From a virus, in IMG/VR virus record IMGVR_UViG_3300036770_001413, positions 1 through 64,000 of that record: a DNA stretch of 64,000 nt. One strand, 5' to 3'. Numbering within the stretch: position 1 is the stretch's first letter; every line of letters starts with the position of its first letter. A program made the position numbers and the translations under genes. The notes under the pieces were generated by a model. It saw only the letters and a program-made list of their open reading frames with translations, did not search any database and had not been told where the DNA came from. This document shows, piece after piece, positions 15,115 to 23,066 of the stretch.

Positions 15115-16348
15115 TATTTAGATTTGGCAAATTCTCGTAGATGGGCTTGATAATTCCCCTGTTGATATCCCAGTCAAGATAAAAATCAAACTCATGTCCA
15201 TGTCGATTCTTTCTGCTAACCACTTCAATCATATTTGTATTCGGATACTTGTGGATAGCCATCGCCATATCGGCATCGTATTCAATTGCCTTTGACCATG
15301 CAACTTGACTCATCATTGGTGGTTCATCTTGGTCCGATATATCGTCTGCCGTTGCAGCGGTGATGTCGATAATCGGAATATTATTTGATACTGCAAGCAA
15401 TTTAAACTCACGAGAGATATTACGGTTACGCTCTACTTCTGAGTTGCTTCGTTTGTTATCGTTAAATAGCTGGTGGTAATCTAGAATAACTAAATCTGGC
15501 TTATGCTGGTCAATCTTACCCTGCACAACAGATGGAGTAACATCCGCAAGACCTTCATTAGATACTAGGATAAAACCGTTCTTATTCTCAAACTTCTTTT
15601 TACCCCACGCTCTAAAGTCATCAATGTTCACATCGCCTTTAGAGAAGTCGCTATTTTTAAATAGTCCTGAGCCCATGATAGTATAAATACGATCACGCAT
15701 ATTCTCTGGTGACATTTCTAAGGATACAATCATTGGCTTGAATCCTAGTTCCCATGCTTTACATGCAAGGTATGCGGTAAACCAAGTCTTACCTTTTCCT
15801 GGCCAGCCAATAGCAACAATTAAATGTCCTGGGGCCATACCTGTAGGGTATGCCTTATCAATTGCTTCAATGCCTGTGAGGATTCCTGGACTTCCGCCCA
15901 TTACTGCAGAACGCTCTTTAACATTAGAGAAGTGCTGCTCTGCTAATTCAATGTCTGTGAGATCTACGTCTCTGATATTATTTGTATGACGGCTTAGCGT
16001 TGCCAGCCTACTTTGCATTTCAGCAAGAACCCTAGGCGGTGAATCTTCTTTTAATGCAGAGCCTGCCTGCAAAATAATAGTCTTAAGTCTGCTAGAAACA
16101 TAATCATTCTTTAGTTGGTCAAGATAGTAGCCCGTCTCTCCTTTAACATCTGGCGCTGGCTCAAAGTCTTTGTGTCTTTCCATAAGGATACCTACCTCTG
16201 GAACAGACTTAAACTTGTAATAATAACTCTTTAAACTCTCCCATACATCACGATAGGCAGTAAATAGCTCATCAACATTTGAAGTCAGTAGAGTGCTAAT
16301 ATCTTTATTCTTGCATACTGATGTTATTACCTTAGCCTCTATATTCAT
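15095..16348 (-). CDS. DnaB-like replicative helicase
   Basis: This 417-residue RecA-fold helicase unwinds the fork 5' to 3'. Its N-terminal helical domain (1-130) is followed by an LTGIEAIDKAYPTGMAPGHL start to the motor, Walker A GWPGKGKT (181-188) and Walker B PDLVILDYHQLF. Conserved SREFKLLAVSNNIPII and a C-terminal arginine-finger region (EVVSRKNRHG) complete it. It is a typical size for phage DnaB-like helicases. It is coupled by ATGA to the upstream small gene, which is a candidate loader. Confidence 0.92.
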   Translation of the reverse strand: MNIEAKVITSVCKNKDISTLLTSNVDELFTAYRDVWESLKSYYYKFKSVPEVGILMERHKDFEPAPDVKGETGYYLDQLKNDYVSSRLKTIILQAGSALKEDSPPRVLAEMQSRLATLSRHTNNIRDVDLTDIELAEQHFSNVKERSAVMGGSPGILTGIEAIDKAYPTGMAPGHLIVAIGWPGKGKTWFTAYLACKAWELGFKPMIVSLEMSPENMRDRIYTIMGSGLFKNSDFSKGDVNIDDFRAWGKKKFENKNGFILVSNEGLADVTPSVVQGKIDQHKPDLVILDYHQLFNDNKRSNSEVERNRNISREFKLLAVSNNIPIIDITAATADDISDQDEPPMMSQVAWSKAIEYDADMAMAIHKYPNTNMIEVVSRKNRHGHEFDFYLDWDINRGIIKPIYENLPNLNNDPQVN

Positions 16349-16668
16349 TCCTGTCCGCCTTCTACTAGGGTCTTAGTCTGTTGCCTTAGCATAGACCTAT
16401 TAATTCTGTCTTTTTCTCTTTCCTTCTCAACCTGATCCATTCTATCAAAGTTGTAAAAAAAGAAGTTCAATGGATGACCGTTCTTACCTGTTCTAAAATA
16501 ATAATCGAGCAGTTCCCTTGCACGGTCATATCCTACACTATCAATGACATCTTGCATAGCCCACTTCTCACGAAACCTATTTATCTTTGGCTTCCTGCTA
16601 TACTTCTGAGAATACAAATCTTCATAGTAGGCTATTAGCATGTAGGGTTCTTTATTTTTTACTGCCAC
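16345..16668 (-). CDS. candidate helicase loader / small replication protein
   Basis: This 107-residue helical, highly charged protein has YYEDLYSQKYSRKPKINRFREK at its start, split here by a short loop, and DYYFRTGKNGHPLNFFFYN in the middle. The pattern of YSRKP followed by an aromatic-rich motif recurs in small proteins adjacent to phage DnaB helicases. A loader or primosome role is therefore plausible but not proven. Translation starts at a GTG with GAGGAA upstream. Its stop overlaps the helicase ATG. Confidence 0.6.
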   Translation of the reverse strand: MAVKNKEPYMLIAYYEDLYSQKYSRKPKINRFREKWAMQDVIDSVGYDRARELLDYYFRTGKNGHPLNFFFYNFDRMDQVEKEREKDRINRSMLRQQTKTLVEGGQE

Positions 16669-16861
16669 GCAATTCCTCTTCTACTTCACGGGTCTTCTCA
16701 ATGAGCTTCTCTTCAACAAACTTATATACACGCTCAGTCGCCGAAGTAACGTTCTCCCCAGACCTTACGATATCTTCTACGCCTAATCCAATTCTTATGC
16801 TTTCATAGTTGCCAAGATTTCTGGTAAACGACAGTTCAACCTTTACTTTTGTATCAGACAT
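16652..16861 (-). CDS. hypothetical 69-residue protein
   Basis: This small protein has an N-terminal pair of strands (KVKVELSFTRNLGNYESIRI) and a C-terminal charged helix (YKFVEEKLIEKTREVEEEL). Its overall shape recalls small phage proteins that bind partners through a coiled coil. It is coupled at both ends: TAATG from a mini zinc finger and a 17-nt overlap into the candidate loader gene. No family is recognised. Confidence 0.65.
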   Translation of the reverse strand: MSDTKVKVELSFTRNLGNYESIRIGLGVEDIVRSGENVTSATERVYKFVEEKLIEKTREVEEELRGSKK

Positions 16862-16968
16862 TATTTGTGCTCCTTCTTATGTCTACTCAAGGCATCGTGT
16901 CCAAATATACCCCAACGTAATTCTATTTCCTTATTACAAATATCACATAAAACAAATCTATTGGCCAT
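16861..16968 (-). CDS. 35-residue C2H2 zinc-finger protein
   Basis: A tiny ORF fills the gap between two longer genes. It encodes FVLCDICNKEIEL...LSRHKKEHK: two cysteines three residues apart and two histidines five residues apart, spaced as in a classic C2H2 finger. It begins with TAATG at the upstream stop and ends with TAATG at the next start, so ribosomes can pass straight through. Phages carry a few single-finger proteins of this type, and regulation or recombination roles are possible. Confidence 0.7.
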   Translation of the reverse strand: MANRFVLCDICNKEIELRWGIFGHDALSRHKKEHK

Positions 16969-17456
16969 TAATCTTCCGCCTTCCATACTGGGATAAACCG
17001 ACCATCGGTTGTCTTAGTATACAATATTATATCGTTTCTGAGAAGAGCCACTAATTCTGTGCGGGAGGGGGTGGAGGAAGAATATCCATCATCTAATATA
17101 AACTGATGTATCTTTAAGATATCTTCCTCCGTTAACATATATTGAGACCATCCCGTAGATTCAGGATTACTAATTGGATATATTTTAGTTGGAGCCTGGA
17201 TCTTCCCCGCCAAAATATAATCTTCAATTGTAATCTTATGCTTATTTAATACTTTAGCTGCTTCTTTTAAAGTATAAGCCCTTTTCATATACTTCTTAAC
17301 TAAAGAATAATTATACATAACTCTTCGTTTATCAGGATAGCACCAAGCAGTTACCTCATCTTTTGCACGAGACACATAAAGGGATTTATGTATCTTGCCC
17401 TCTAAGAAGAAATAGAGTAATGCTTTTGTTGTTCTAGTTCTTTTTGTTCTAGCCAT
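16968..17456 (-). CDS. HTH DNA-binding protein (MerR/excisionase-like)
   Basis: This 162-residue protein has a basic N-terminus (ARTKRTRTTK) and a central YTLKEAAKVLNKHKITIEDYI. That segment fits the winged helix-turn-helix of MerR or excisionase-like proteins, where a helix reading LKEAAKVL is followed by a turn and a recognition helix. The C-terminal half has no match. It could regulate the early operon that starts at 18.4 kb, since it is encoded near its front. The first 55 nt overlap the zinc-ribbon gene. Confidence 0.65.
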   Translation of the reverse strand: MARTKRTRTTKALLYFFLEGKIHKSLYVSRAKDEVTAWCYPDKRRVMYNYSLVKKYMKRAYTLKEAAKVLNKHKITIEDYILAGKIQAPTKIYPISNPESTGWSQYMLTEEDILKIHQFILDDGYSSSTPSRTELVALLRNDIILYTKTTDGRFIPVWKAED

Positions 17457-17590
17457 GTGCCTAAAGGGTTTCTATCCTTATTCAACATCCACCTTTTTCC
17501 GCATAATAGGCAGAAAAGTTCTATATGCAATTTCTGCGAGAAGACTCTGTCCACAAAGACTCTACCACCGCATTTTTTACACTTCATCAT
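17402..17590 (-). CDS. zinc-ribbon protein overlapping the HTH gene
   Basis: This 62-residue protein has CKKCGGRVFV and CLLCGKRW about 20 residues apart, a clear zinc ribbon of the kind found in transcription factors and small nucleic-acid binders. Its C-terminal helix is glutamine- and glutamate-rich (LEQKELEQQKH). Two ATGs in a row (17590 and 17587) overlap the stop of the phosphoesterase gene. Its last 55 nt overlap the following HTH gene. Confidence 0.65.
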   Translation of the reverse strand: MMKCKKCGGRVFVDRVFSQKLHIELFCLLCGKRWMLNKDRNPLGTWLEQKELEQQKHYSISS

Positions 17591-18393
17591 AATTTAAAAT
17601 ATTTCCCATCTACAACACAAGAATAATCTGGGGAGATATGAATCATTTGTATATGTGGGTATTTGCCAGCCTCAATATGAGCAACCGCAAATCCCTTTTG
17701 CCAATCATGGTGAGTAGCATATTTCATGCCGTCACTTTTTTCATCACACATATGTCCGATTTCATAGCCACGTATTGTTTCTCCCTTGCCATTATTTCTT
17801 AGTTCATATGTTTGGAAATGAGAGGCAATTCTATGTGAGTGTCCACGAATTAAGGATACCTGAAGATCGTTCATGTCTTTACGTACCGCCCCAGTATCTG
17901 CTACTGATAGGCCGTGATGAACGTGAATATCTCCAAATCTTTTCTTAGGAAGTTCATTATAATAAATGTAATCATACCCCAAAGAATCTAGGTTCCAAAG
18001 ATTTTCTGGCGTTACGTGCTTAATATAATCTGGAAGCTTTGCATCTATATAATTAAATATTCTGATGTCATGGTTACCTAAAGCAGAAAATAACTGGGCA
18101 TTCTTACCTGCTACCTTTCTTACTTCTGCATAGAAATCTCTAGCACCTTTTGCTTCGTGCTCCATCAATGGAACAATCATCTGGCCGTTCTCATCTTTGT
18201 GCATTCTTAAAAACTCTGCGGATCTTCCTTCGGTAAACCTGCTATAGCAAGCTTGGTCGTCGGTGTCGCCAAGAATATCTACTACATCTGGTTTAAACCA
18301 TTTCATTACTTTAAACCATAAAGCAATTGCTTTATCATCTTGATACGGAATCTGTTGATCGGACGATAACATCCATTTAAGATCGTTTGCCAT
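17587..18393 (-). CDS. calcineurin-like metallophosphoesterase
   Basis: This 268-residue protein has the metallophosphoesterase motifs in order. SSDQQIPYQD (residues 11-20) carries the first Asp but with Gln in place of the usual second-position His. It is followed by ILGDTDD, ALGNHDIR, VHHGLS and RGHSHRI. The active site is otherwise complete for two metal ions. It is the first gene of the replication operon, directly behind the strong promoter. Similar proteins open early operons in other actinophages. The substrate is unknown: nucleic acid ends, cyclic nucleotides or phosphoproteins. Confidence 0.88.
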   Translation of the reverse strand: MANDLKWMLSSDQQIPYQDDKAIALWFKVMKWFKPDVVDILGDTDDQACYSRFTEGRSAEFLRMHKDENGQMIVPLMEHEAKGARDFYAEVRKVAGKNAQLFSALGNHDIRIFNYIDAKLPDYIKHVTPENLWNLDSLGYDYIYYNELPKKRFGDIHVHHGLSVADTGAVRKDMNDLQVSLIRGHSHRIASHFQTYELRNNGKGETIRGYEIGHMCDEKSDGMKYATHHDWQKGFAVAHIEAGKYPHIQMIHISPDYSCVVDGKYFKL

Positions 18394-18411
18394 TATTTCC
18401 TTAAGTTAGTA

Positions 18412-18471
18412 ATAAACTGCAGATAGCAGTTTATATGCTACGAATTGTAGCATTTGGTTTTATATTGTCAA
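18412..18471 (-). promoter_or_regulatory. strong sigma70 promoter with nested palindromes for the replication operon
   Basis: TTGACA (18466-18471), a 16-nt spacer and TACAAT (18444-18449) with a TGC extension form the best promoter in the window. A palindrome ATGCTAC-n5-GTAGCAT (18435-18453) is centred on the -10. A second, ATAAACTGC-n5-GCAGTTTAT (18412-18434), follows in the leader as a 9-bp stem. The first looks like a repressor operator. The second could be an RNA hairpin or another operator. It separates the tail genes from the replication genes. Confidence 0.8.
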
Positions 18472-18474
18472 GGG

Positions 18475-18912
18475 TTATTCAATCTCTTTCATTTGAATAG
18501 CTATGTAATTAATTTTAACTTTTTGACTTAGCTTATCAGTTGAGCATACTTCTATTCTACCCTGAGTAGTGCTTGATGTCGATGCTCTTATCGTTAATCC
18601 AGCAGAGTCTTTATTAATATCAGAAGCTATACTCGCAACAATAATTGGAACATCTGTAAATGCTTTATTTTTAAAAGTTACTGCATCAGAACGGCAGGCT
18701 CCAGGGGCTGTCTCTATTTCTACTGATCCAATTTCTACAATAGGAAATACCTTTACTTCTTTTTGAAGATTGCCGATAGTCTGACTTGTAGTCTGGCTTA
18801 GGTTGTAATTAGACTGGAATACGCTTGTAACATTTCTTTGAATTTGATTTAACTTATTAACATCTAAAGGCTCACCCGCATTAAATATTACGTCGGGATT
18901 ATATTCTGTCAT
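18475..18912 (-). CDS. hypothetical virion-associated protein
   Basis: This 145-residue protein begins with EYNPDVIFNAGEPLDVNKLNQ, a start common in phage structural proteins that help form fibres, followed by a helix (LSQTTSQTIGNLQKEV). A beta domain follows with SVEIETAPGACRSDAVTFK. It is likely a small tail-tip or fibre component because it follows the S74 fibre gene. It overlaps the previous gene by ATGA. It is the last gene before the replication operon promoter. Confidence 0.65.
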   Translation of the reverse strand: MTEYNPDVIFNAGEPLDVNKLNQIQRNVTSVFQSNYNLSQTTSQTIGNLQKEVKVFPIVEIGSVEIETAPGACRSDAVTFKNKAFTDVPIIVASIASDINKDSAGLTIRASTSSTTQGRIEVCSTDKLSQKVKINYIAIQMKEIE

Positions 18913-19298
18913 AAGTTATCTCCTAGTTCATGCATATTTGCTTCCGCCTCAGATACTTCAATAACAGATTTACGGTTTAGGCCGTATCTATCAAAAGAAT
19001 CTGGGTCGACTATATGCCGCTTTTTATTCTGCGATATTAAATACATTTTACCATCCGCTATATTCTTTATCAAAGAGCCATCACGGAATCCTAATTTGCC
19101 TACTAGCTTTATTCCTGCCACCGCTTGTTCTGTGGCATTTACGGTTGTAAAGAACCACGACTTGGCGGCACGATCAGAAATAAGCTTATAGCGCTTGTTG
19201 TCCTTAATCCAATATATTCCCTTATCTGTCTTGACTGCAAGACCTGATGGGAATATAGTAGGACTAATTACTGTCGCTGTCTTCGGTCTTCGAAGCAT
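18909..19298 (-). CDS. surface protein with YLI...KKRHIVDP repeats
   Basis: The protein has about 129 residues from the ATG at 19298. Starts at 19307 and a TTG at 19376 are also possible. The C-terminal part contains DGKMYLISQNKKRHIVDPDSF, split here by a short turn. This is the repeat in which a D-G-x-hydrophobic-Y-hydrophobic-I strand is followed by a basic KKR and a proline. The earlier KGIYWIKDNKRYKLISD is a second copy. These repeats occur in surface and phage structural proteins of Gram-positive bacteria. It overlaps the coiled-coil gene by 35 nt. Confidence 0.65.
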   Translation of the reverse strand: MLRRPKTATVISPTIFPSGLAVKTDKGIYWIKDNKRYKLISDRAAKSWFFTTVNATEQAVAGIKLVGKLGFRDGSLIKNIADGKMYLISQNKKRHIVDPDSFDRYGLNRKSVIEVSEAEANMHELGDNL

Positions 19299-19419
19299 TT
19301 TTCTCATTAAGAAGTTGAGTAACTTCTGCACGTAAAATTGCAACTTGAGTTTCATAATTTGATACAATCTCTCCAATGCGTTGTTGAAGGGCGGTGATAA
19401 CTAGTTCTGCTTTTTCCAT
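19264..19419 (-). CDS. 51-residue coiled-coil virion protein
   Basis: A short ORF with AGGAG ahead of its ATG encodes 51 residues. They form an almost continuous amphipathic helix (AELVITALQQRIGEIVSNYE, then QVAILRAEVTQLLNE) and a serine/aspartate tail. Similar short coiled-coil proteins follow fibre genes in many actinophages. It may be an assembly or trimerisation peptide for the tail fibre. Its end overlaps the next gene. Confidence 0.75.
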   Translation of the reverse strand: MEKAELVITALQQRIGEIVSNYETQVAILRAEVTQLLNEKNASKTEDSDSN

Positions 19420-19450
19420 TATTCTCCTAATGTAGACCTAAAGGATACCA

Positions 19451-21718
19451 TTATCCTTCTAGGGCGTCAAGCCTTGTTTTAATACTAATTAGCTCTTGAT
19501 TTAAATTTTGAATTAGGGCTAGCATTCCTGGTACAATAAATCTTTCATTCCAAGTATGTGGTTGCCCCTCTGAATAATCTACCGCTATTGGGTAGTGTTC
19601 TTCTACCTCTTCAGCAATGAATCCAGGGAGAGGCTTATTAAATCTATCGTCCTCTTCAGATATGTATCCAGATTTATATGTAAAAGATCTTACTGGTAGG
19701 TTTAATAAGTTGCTCGGATTTAAATCGTTTAAAGTAGATATATCATTTATATTCTCTTTAAATCTAATACTAGATGCGCTTGTTTCTTGAATTTCTCCAA
19801 TTGCTCCTGTTGCTACTCTTAAATTAGTTCCAGCCGTTGATGTGCTTAAGTTTGGAGCAAACATCGTGCCATTAAATGTAGATGAACCATCTACCTGGAG
19901 CCCGTTAAACATTCTAAAATCCCCAAGAGCGCTATTGCCTGAATTTGTTGATTGTACATAATATGAAGAACTGCCCTGCAATAATGCTGTTGAAAAACTT
20001 AATTGCACCTTTGGATAGCTTGAACCTGTTGAGTCTGGTGTACTTCCGTAATGCATAAGTATGCCAGCTGTTCCAAGAGGCAATACATTCCCAGATATCG
20101 AGCCTGCAACTTTAAATTGTAATGCATTGCTAGCTCCATTCATAATTACAGAGTATGTGCCAGATGAAGTTTGAACAGTTCCACCTGTTACTGTTGCGCC
20201 AGTGATTTCTCCAGTTGTTCCATTTAAAACTACAGATCCAGATGTACTTTGAAGTCCGCTTGATGTTATTGTCCATCCACTAGCTCCGTTGGCTGACCCT
20301 ATATATCCAGCAGTAGCTTTTAATGTTCCAGAAATATCTGCCGATGTGGCAGTTAAAATTCCACTTGTATTTACAGAAAAAGCACCAGATGATGTAGATA
20401 TTTGTGTTGCTGTTAGTGATCCTGTTACTGTCAAGCCTCCCCCAAGTGGAGCTTGTAATACTGCAGTTCCTCCGTTGTAAATGTATAGTCCTGCCGCAAC
20501 AGCTCCTACGGCAGCGCTAGATATTTCTATTCTAGAAGAACCCGCAGTTCCTGCACGAATAAAGGATGTAGCGCTAAGAGTTCCAGATTCAAGATTATTT
20601 ACAGATATTGTTCCAGCAGAAAGTTTTGTTACATCAATAGTTCCAGCTAAAATTTTACCAGCAGTAACTGCATTTGTTGCAATCTTATCAGCTGTAATTG
20701 CTGAAGAAACTATCTTGTCTGCCGTAATTGCATTTGCTACAATTTTAGGAGAAGTAACAGCATCAGATGCAATTTTAGTCTCTGTAATTGCTGATGTAGC
20801 AATTTTTGCAGCAGTAACTGCATCGTCTACCAATTTAGCATTTGTAATAATTTGATCTGCCAAATCACTAGCTATTGCAGATCTTGCACCTAAAGCCTGA
20901 CTTGTTACATTTGCAGATATTGAAGATTCTACTGGCGGACTAGCTCTATTTACAGAACTTGCATGTATGTATACTGGAGTATCGTATCTAACATATGTTC
21001 CGTCAACTGGAATTACTATTTTATTTGTAGTTTTATTAGCCGTCATTTGGCCAACTTTTATATATGTTCCACCTGTTGCAGAAGAAGATGTTCCTGCATA
21101 TATATTTACAGCTTGAAATCCATACCATTCAGCGTCGCCTGTATATGTGCCGTCCCAATTAACCTGTATGCCACCCAAAACTCTTTCTGAAGAGAATCCT
21201 TTTGGGGTTACTGGAGCTTGAACTTGTTCTTCTAGTGGAGCAACGGTAACAGATCTAGATATACTAGCTAATGACTCTGCTCCATTAACAGTTTGTATTT
21301 TGAGAACCACTATATAAATTCCAGGCTCTGCTGGAAATGTCCTTGTTTCTGCTTTCTTAAAAAATCCCGCTGGTTTAGTTCCGTCACCGAATGATCCGCC
21401 AGTAATGTAAATATTTACTCTATCGAAATCTGTTGCTACTGTTCCTCCAGAAAATCCTCCCCATGATACTTTAATAAATCCAGGAAGTCCTTCTACGTCT
21501 GCAGAATTTAAGTCTGGTGCTACTGGAACTGTTTTTGCTTGTGAATTTAAAGTTTTTACAGGGCCCCACTGTCCAAAACTTCCGTCTTTAAATTTCCATC
21601 TAAACTCAACAGGATATTCTTGCTCTAATTCTAATTCAGTTATAGTTACAAGAAAATAATTACCATCCTCAAATGATTCGCTTGAATCCTGCAATAGGTC
21701 TTCATATAACTCTGACAT
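19451..21718 (-). CDS. tail fibre with fn3 domains, triple-helix repeats and S74 self-cleaving chaperone
   Basis: This 755-residue protein is a modular tail fibre. Two fibronectin-III-like domains (about 65-160 and 165-275) are followed by nine 10-residue repeats (299-386) of the AITADKIVS type, which form trimeric beta-stranded shafts. A beta-rich body (400-640) follows. The last 107 residues are a Peptidase_S74 intramolecular chaperone: SSIRFKENI (649-657) contains the catalytic Ser-Lys pair, and PGFIAEEVEEHYP and the final coiled coil are typical. After trimer assembly the chaperone cuts itself off. It is likely a receptor-binding protein at the tail tip. Confidence 0.9.
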   Translation of the reverse strand: MSELYEDLLQDSSESFEDGNYFLVTITELELEQEYPVEFRWKFKDGSFGQWGPVKTLNSQAKTVPVAPDLNSADVEGLPGFIKVSWGGFSGGTVATDFDRVNIYITGGSFGDGTKPAGFFKKAETRTFPAEPGIYIVVLKIQTVNGAESLASISRSVTVAPLEEQVQAPVTPKGFSSERVLGGIQVNWDGTYTGDAEWYGFQAVNIYAGTSSSATGGTYIKVGQMTANKTTNKIVIPVDGTYVRYDTPVYIHASSVNRASPPVESSISANVTSQALGARSAIASDLADQIITNAKLVDDAVTAAKIATSAITETKIASDAVTSPKIVANAITADKIVSSAITADKIATNAVTAGKILAGTIDVTKLSAGTISVNNLESGTLSATSFIRAGTAGSSRIEISSAAVGAVAAGLYIYNGGTAVLQAPLGGGLTVTGSLTATQISTSSGAFSVNTSGILTATSADISGTLKATAGYIGSANGASGWTITSSGLQSTSGSVVLNGTTGEITGATVTGGTVQTSSGTYSVIMNGASNALQFKVAGSISGNVLPLGTAGILMHYGSTPDSTGSSYPKVQLSFSTALLQGSSSYYVQSTNSGNSALGDFRMFNGLQVDGSSTFNGTMFAPNLSTSTAGTNLRVATGAIGEIQETSASSIRFKENINDISTLNDLNPSNLLNLPVRSFTYKSGYISEEDDRFNKPLPGFIAEEVEEHYPIAVDYSEGQPHTWNERFIVPGMLALIQNLNQELISIKTRLDALEG
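20561..20848 (-). repeat. tandem 30-bp repeats encoding a fibre shaft
   Basis: About nine in-frame units of 10 codons follow each other. The first six end in KI[AVL] (AVTAAKIA, AITETKIA, AVTSPKIV, AITADKIV and so on) and three divergent units follow. Spacing is exact but the DNA has drifted between copies. Confidence 0.8.
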
Positions 21719-21719
21719 A

Positions 21720-22655
21720 CTAGAAGCTCAAATCTAATCTATATTCTACGTCTACTTGTCTTCCCGCCACTTTTGAAATTGGCGTAGTTAAATGAGATCT
21801 GCTTATTAATCCAAATATTGGATCAAATGTATCTTCATCATTTATTCTAAGTCCGTCTAGACCAACCGATGTTGCTCCTCCTGAACTTGCGGTTACTGTA
21901 ATTCCAATTTCATTTATATTTGTTATGTCTGGGGCGGGGGAGGTAGCGCCAGCAAATAATGTTGATAATAAAATATTTGAAGATAATTTATATCCAGTTC
22001 CTGCTGTCGGAGTAACTGTAACCTCATAATACTTTGAAGCTTCGCTATAGAGCCTTATTTTAATTGTAGATAGGTTTGCATCTTCTCTGTAATAAGCTAA
22101 TCGAATAGAATCTGCTTCACTATATCCAGATAAATCTAAAGCTTGTATAGACGACTTATATTCAGTTGAAGAACTTGTATTGGCAGACATTCTTAATAGG
22201 TTTCCGCCAATTCTATAATTAGATGTAGTAGTTAATGGATTTACTCCTGCGGATGTTTCCCAGTCTAGTAAGTCATCAAAATCAGTTAAAAATTTACTAT
22301 CAAAATTGTTTATTGATGACCTATTTGTTGGATACAAACCAATTTCATATATTTCTGCAACAACATCTTGCGGAATAGTTGTTTTATAAACAACAGAGTA
22401 TGTTGTAACTCCACTTGTTGTTTGTATATCAGTTGATCCAAAAAGAACAGGAAGCCTGTAAAATTCAAAACCTAATCTTGTATCATTAACAGTTGCTGCG
22501 GTGGAGTCAATTCCGAAGGCCATATCTTTATTAGAATTTAAAATATTACCAGCAATAAAGTTAGTCAAAAATCTTTTACCAAATTTAGTAATTACGTTTG
22601 ACTTACGAAATATCTCTTTTCCATTCTCATAAAATATGTATGTTCCTTTTATCAT
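21720..22655 (-). CDS. minor tail protein
   Basis: This 311-residue protein starts with GTYIFYENGKEIFRKSNVIT followed by KFGKRFLTNFIAG. That start is widespread in phage tail-tip proteins of the form output-of-label, then N-FG-h. The central part (about 115-240) resembles a carbohydrate-binding beta-sandwich (FLTDFDDLLDWETSAG, DLSGYSEADSIRLAYY, GLDGLRINDED), and the end is EYRLDLSF. It probably decorates the tail tip and contacts sugars on the cell surface. It is coupled to the genes on both sides. Confidence 0.75.
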   Translation of the reverse strand: MIKGTYIFYENGKEIFRKSNVITKFGKRFLTNFIAGNILNSNKDMAFGIDSTAATVNDTRLGFEFYRLPVLFGSTDIQTTSGVTTYSVVYKTTIPQDVVAEIYEIGLYPTNRSSINNFDSKFLTDFDDLLDWETSAGVNPLTTTSNYRIGGNLLRMSANTSSSTEYKSSIQALDLSGYSEADSIRLAYYREDANLSTIKIRLYSEASKYYEVTVTPTAGTGYKLSSNILLSTLFAGATSPAPDITNINEIGITVTASSGGATSVGLDGLRINDEDTFDPIFGLISRSHLTTPISKVAGRQVDVEYRLDLSF

Positions 22656-23041
22656 TACGCTCCCCTAGGCTGATATATTCTGGCATCGACACCATCAACA
22701 TCTTTTTTATTTTTACTAGCATTTCTAATTTTAATAACTACTTTTAATTTTTCAATTTTTGAAACTGGATCAAAATATTTAATATATTGAATATCTTCAA
22801 TATCTGAAAGTTGAGGTACATCTGCTGATTCACTTATTACTTCTTGTGCTGATATTGGTGATCCTGAAGTTAATGAGCCGCTTAAAAAAGAAGATACTCC
22901 TGTTCCGCTTACTTTATATTCTGAATCTTCGCCAATAATAATAACTTCACTTGGGTCATACCAAACTAAATCTGGGTGCCCTGCTGGAAGTACTCTTTTT
23001 GTAGTAGAGACTATGCTGGATTTAGAAACTCTTTTTGCCAT
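22655..23041 (-). CDS. hypothetical tail-associated protein, probably leaderless mRNA
   Basis: This 128-residue protein has a basic N-terminus and beta-rich segments (DPSEVIIIGEDSEYKVSG, KYFDPVSKIEKLKVVIKIR), with no family that I recognise. It lies among tail-tip genes. There is no Shine-Dalgarno sequence. Instead a TGGTATAAT ends 6 nt before the ATG, so an mRNA would start at or next to the start codon. Its stop overlaps the next ATG. Confidence 0.7.
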   Translation of the reverse strand: MAKRVSKSSIVSTTKRVLPAGHPDLVWYDPSEVIIIGEDSEYKVSGTGVSSFLSGSLTSGSPISAQEVISESADVPQLSDIEDIQYIKYFDPVSKIEKLKVVIKIRNASKNKKDVDGVDARIYQPRGA

Positions 23042-23047
23042 TTTTTA

Positions 23048-23056
23048 ATTATACCA
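23048..23056 (-). promoter_or_regulatory. extended -10 promoter 6 nt before an ATG (leaderless)
   Basis: TGGTATAAT on the minus strand, with TATAAT at 23048-23053 and exactly 6 nt to the start codon of the gene at 23041. No -35 consensus is seen. The TG extension compensates for that. Confidence 0.6.
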
Positions 23057-23066
23057 TTTAGTTGAA

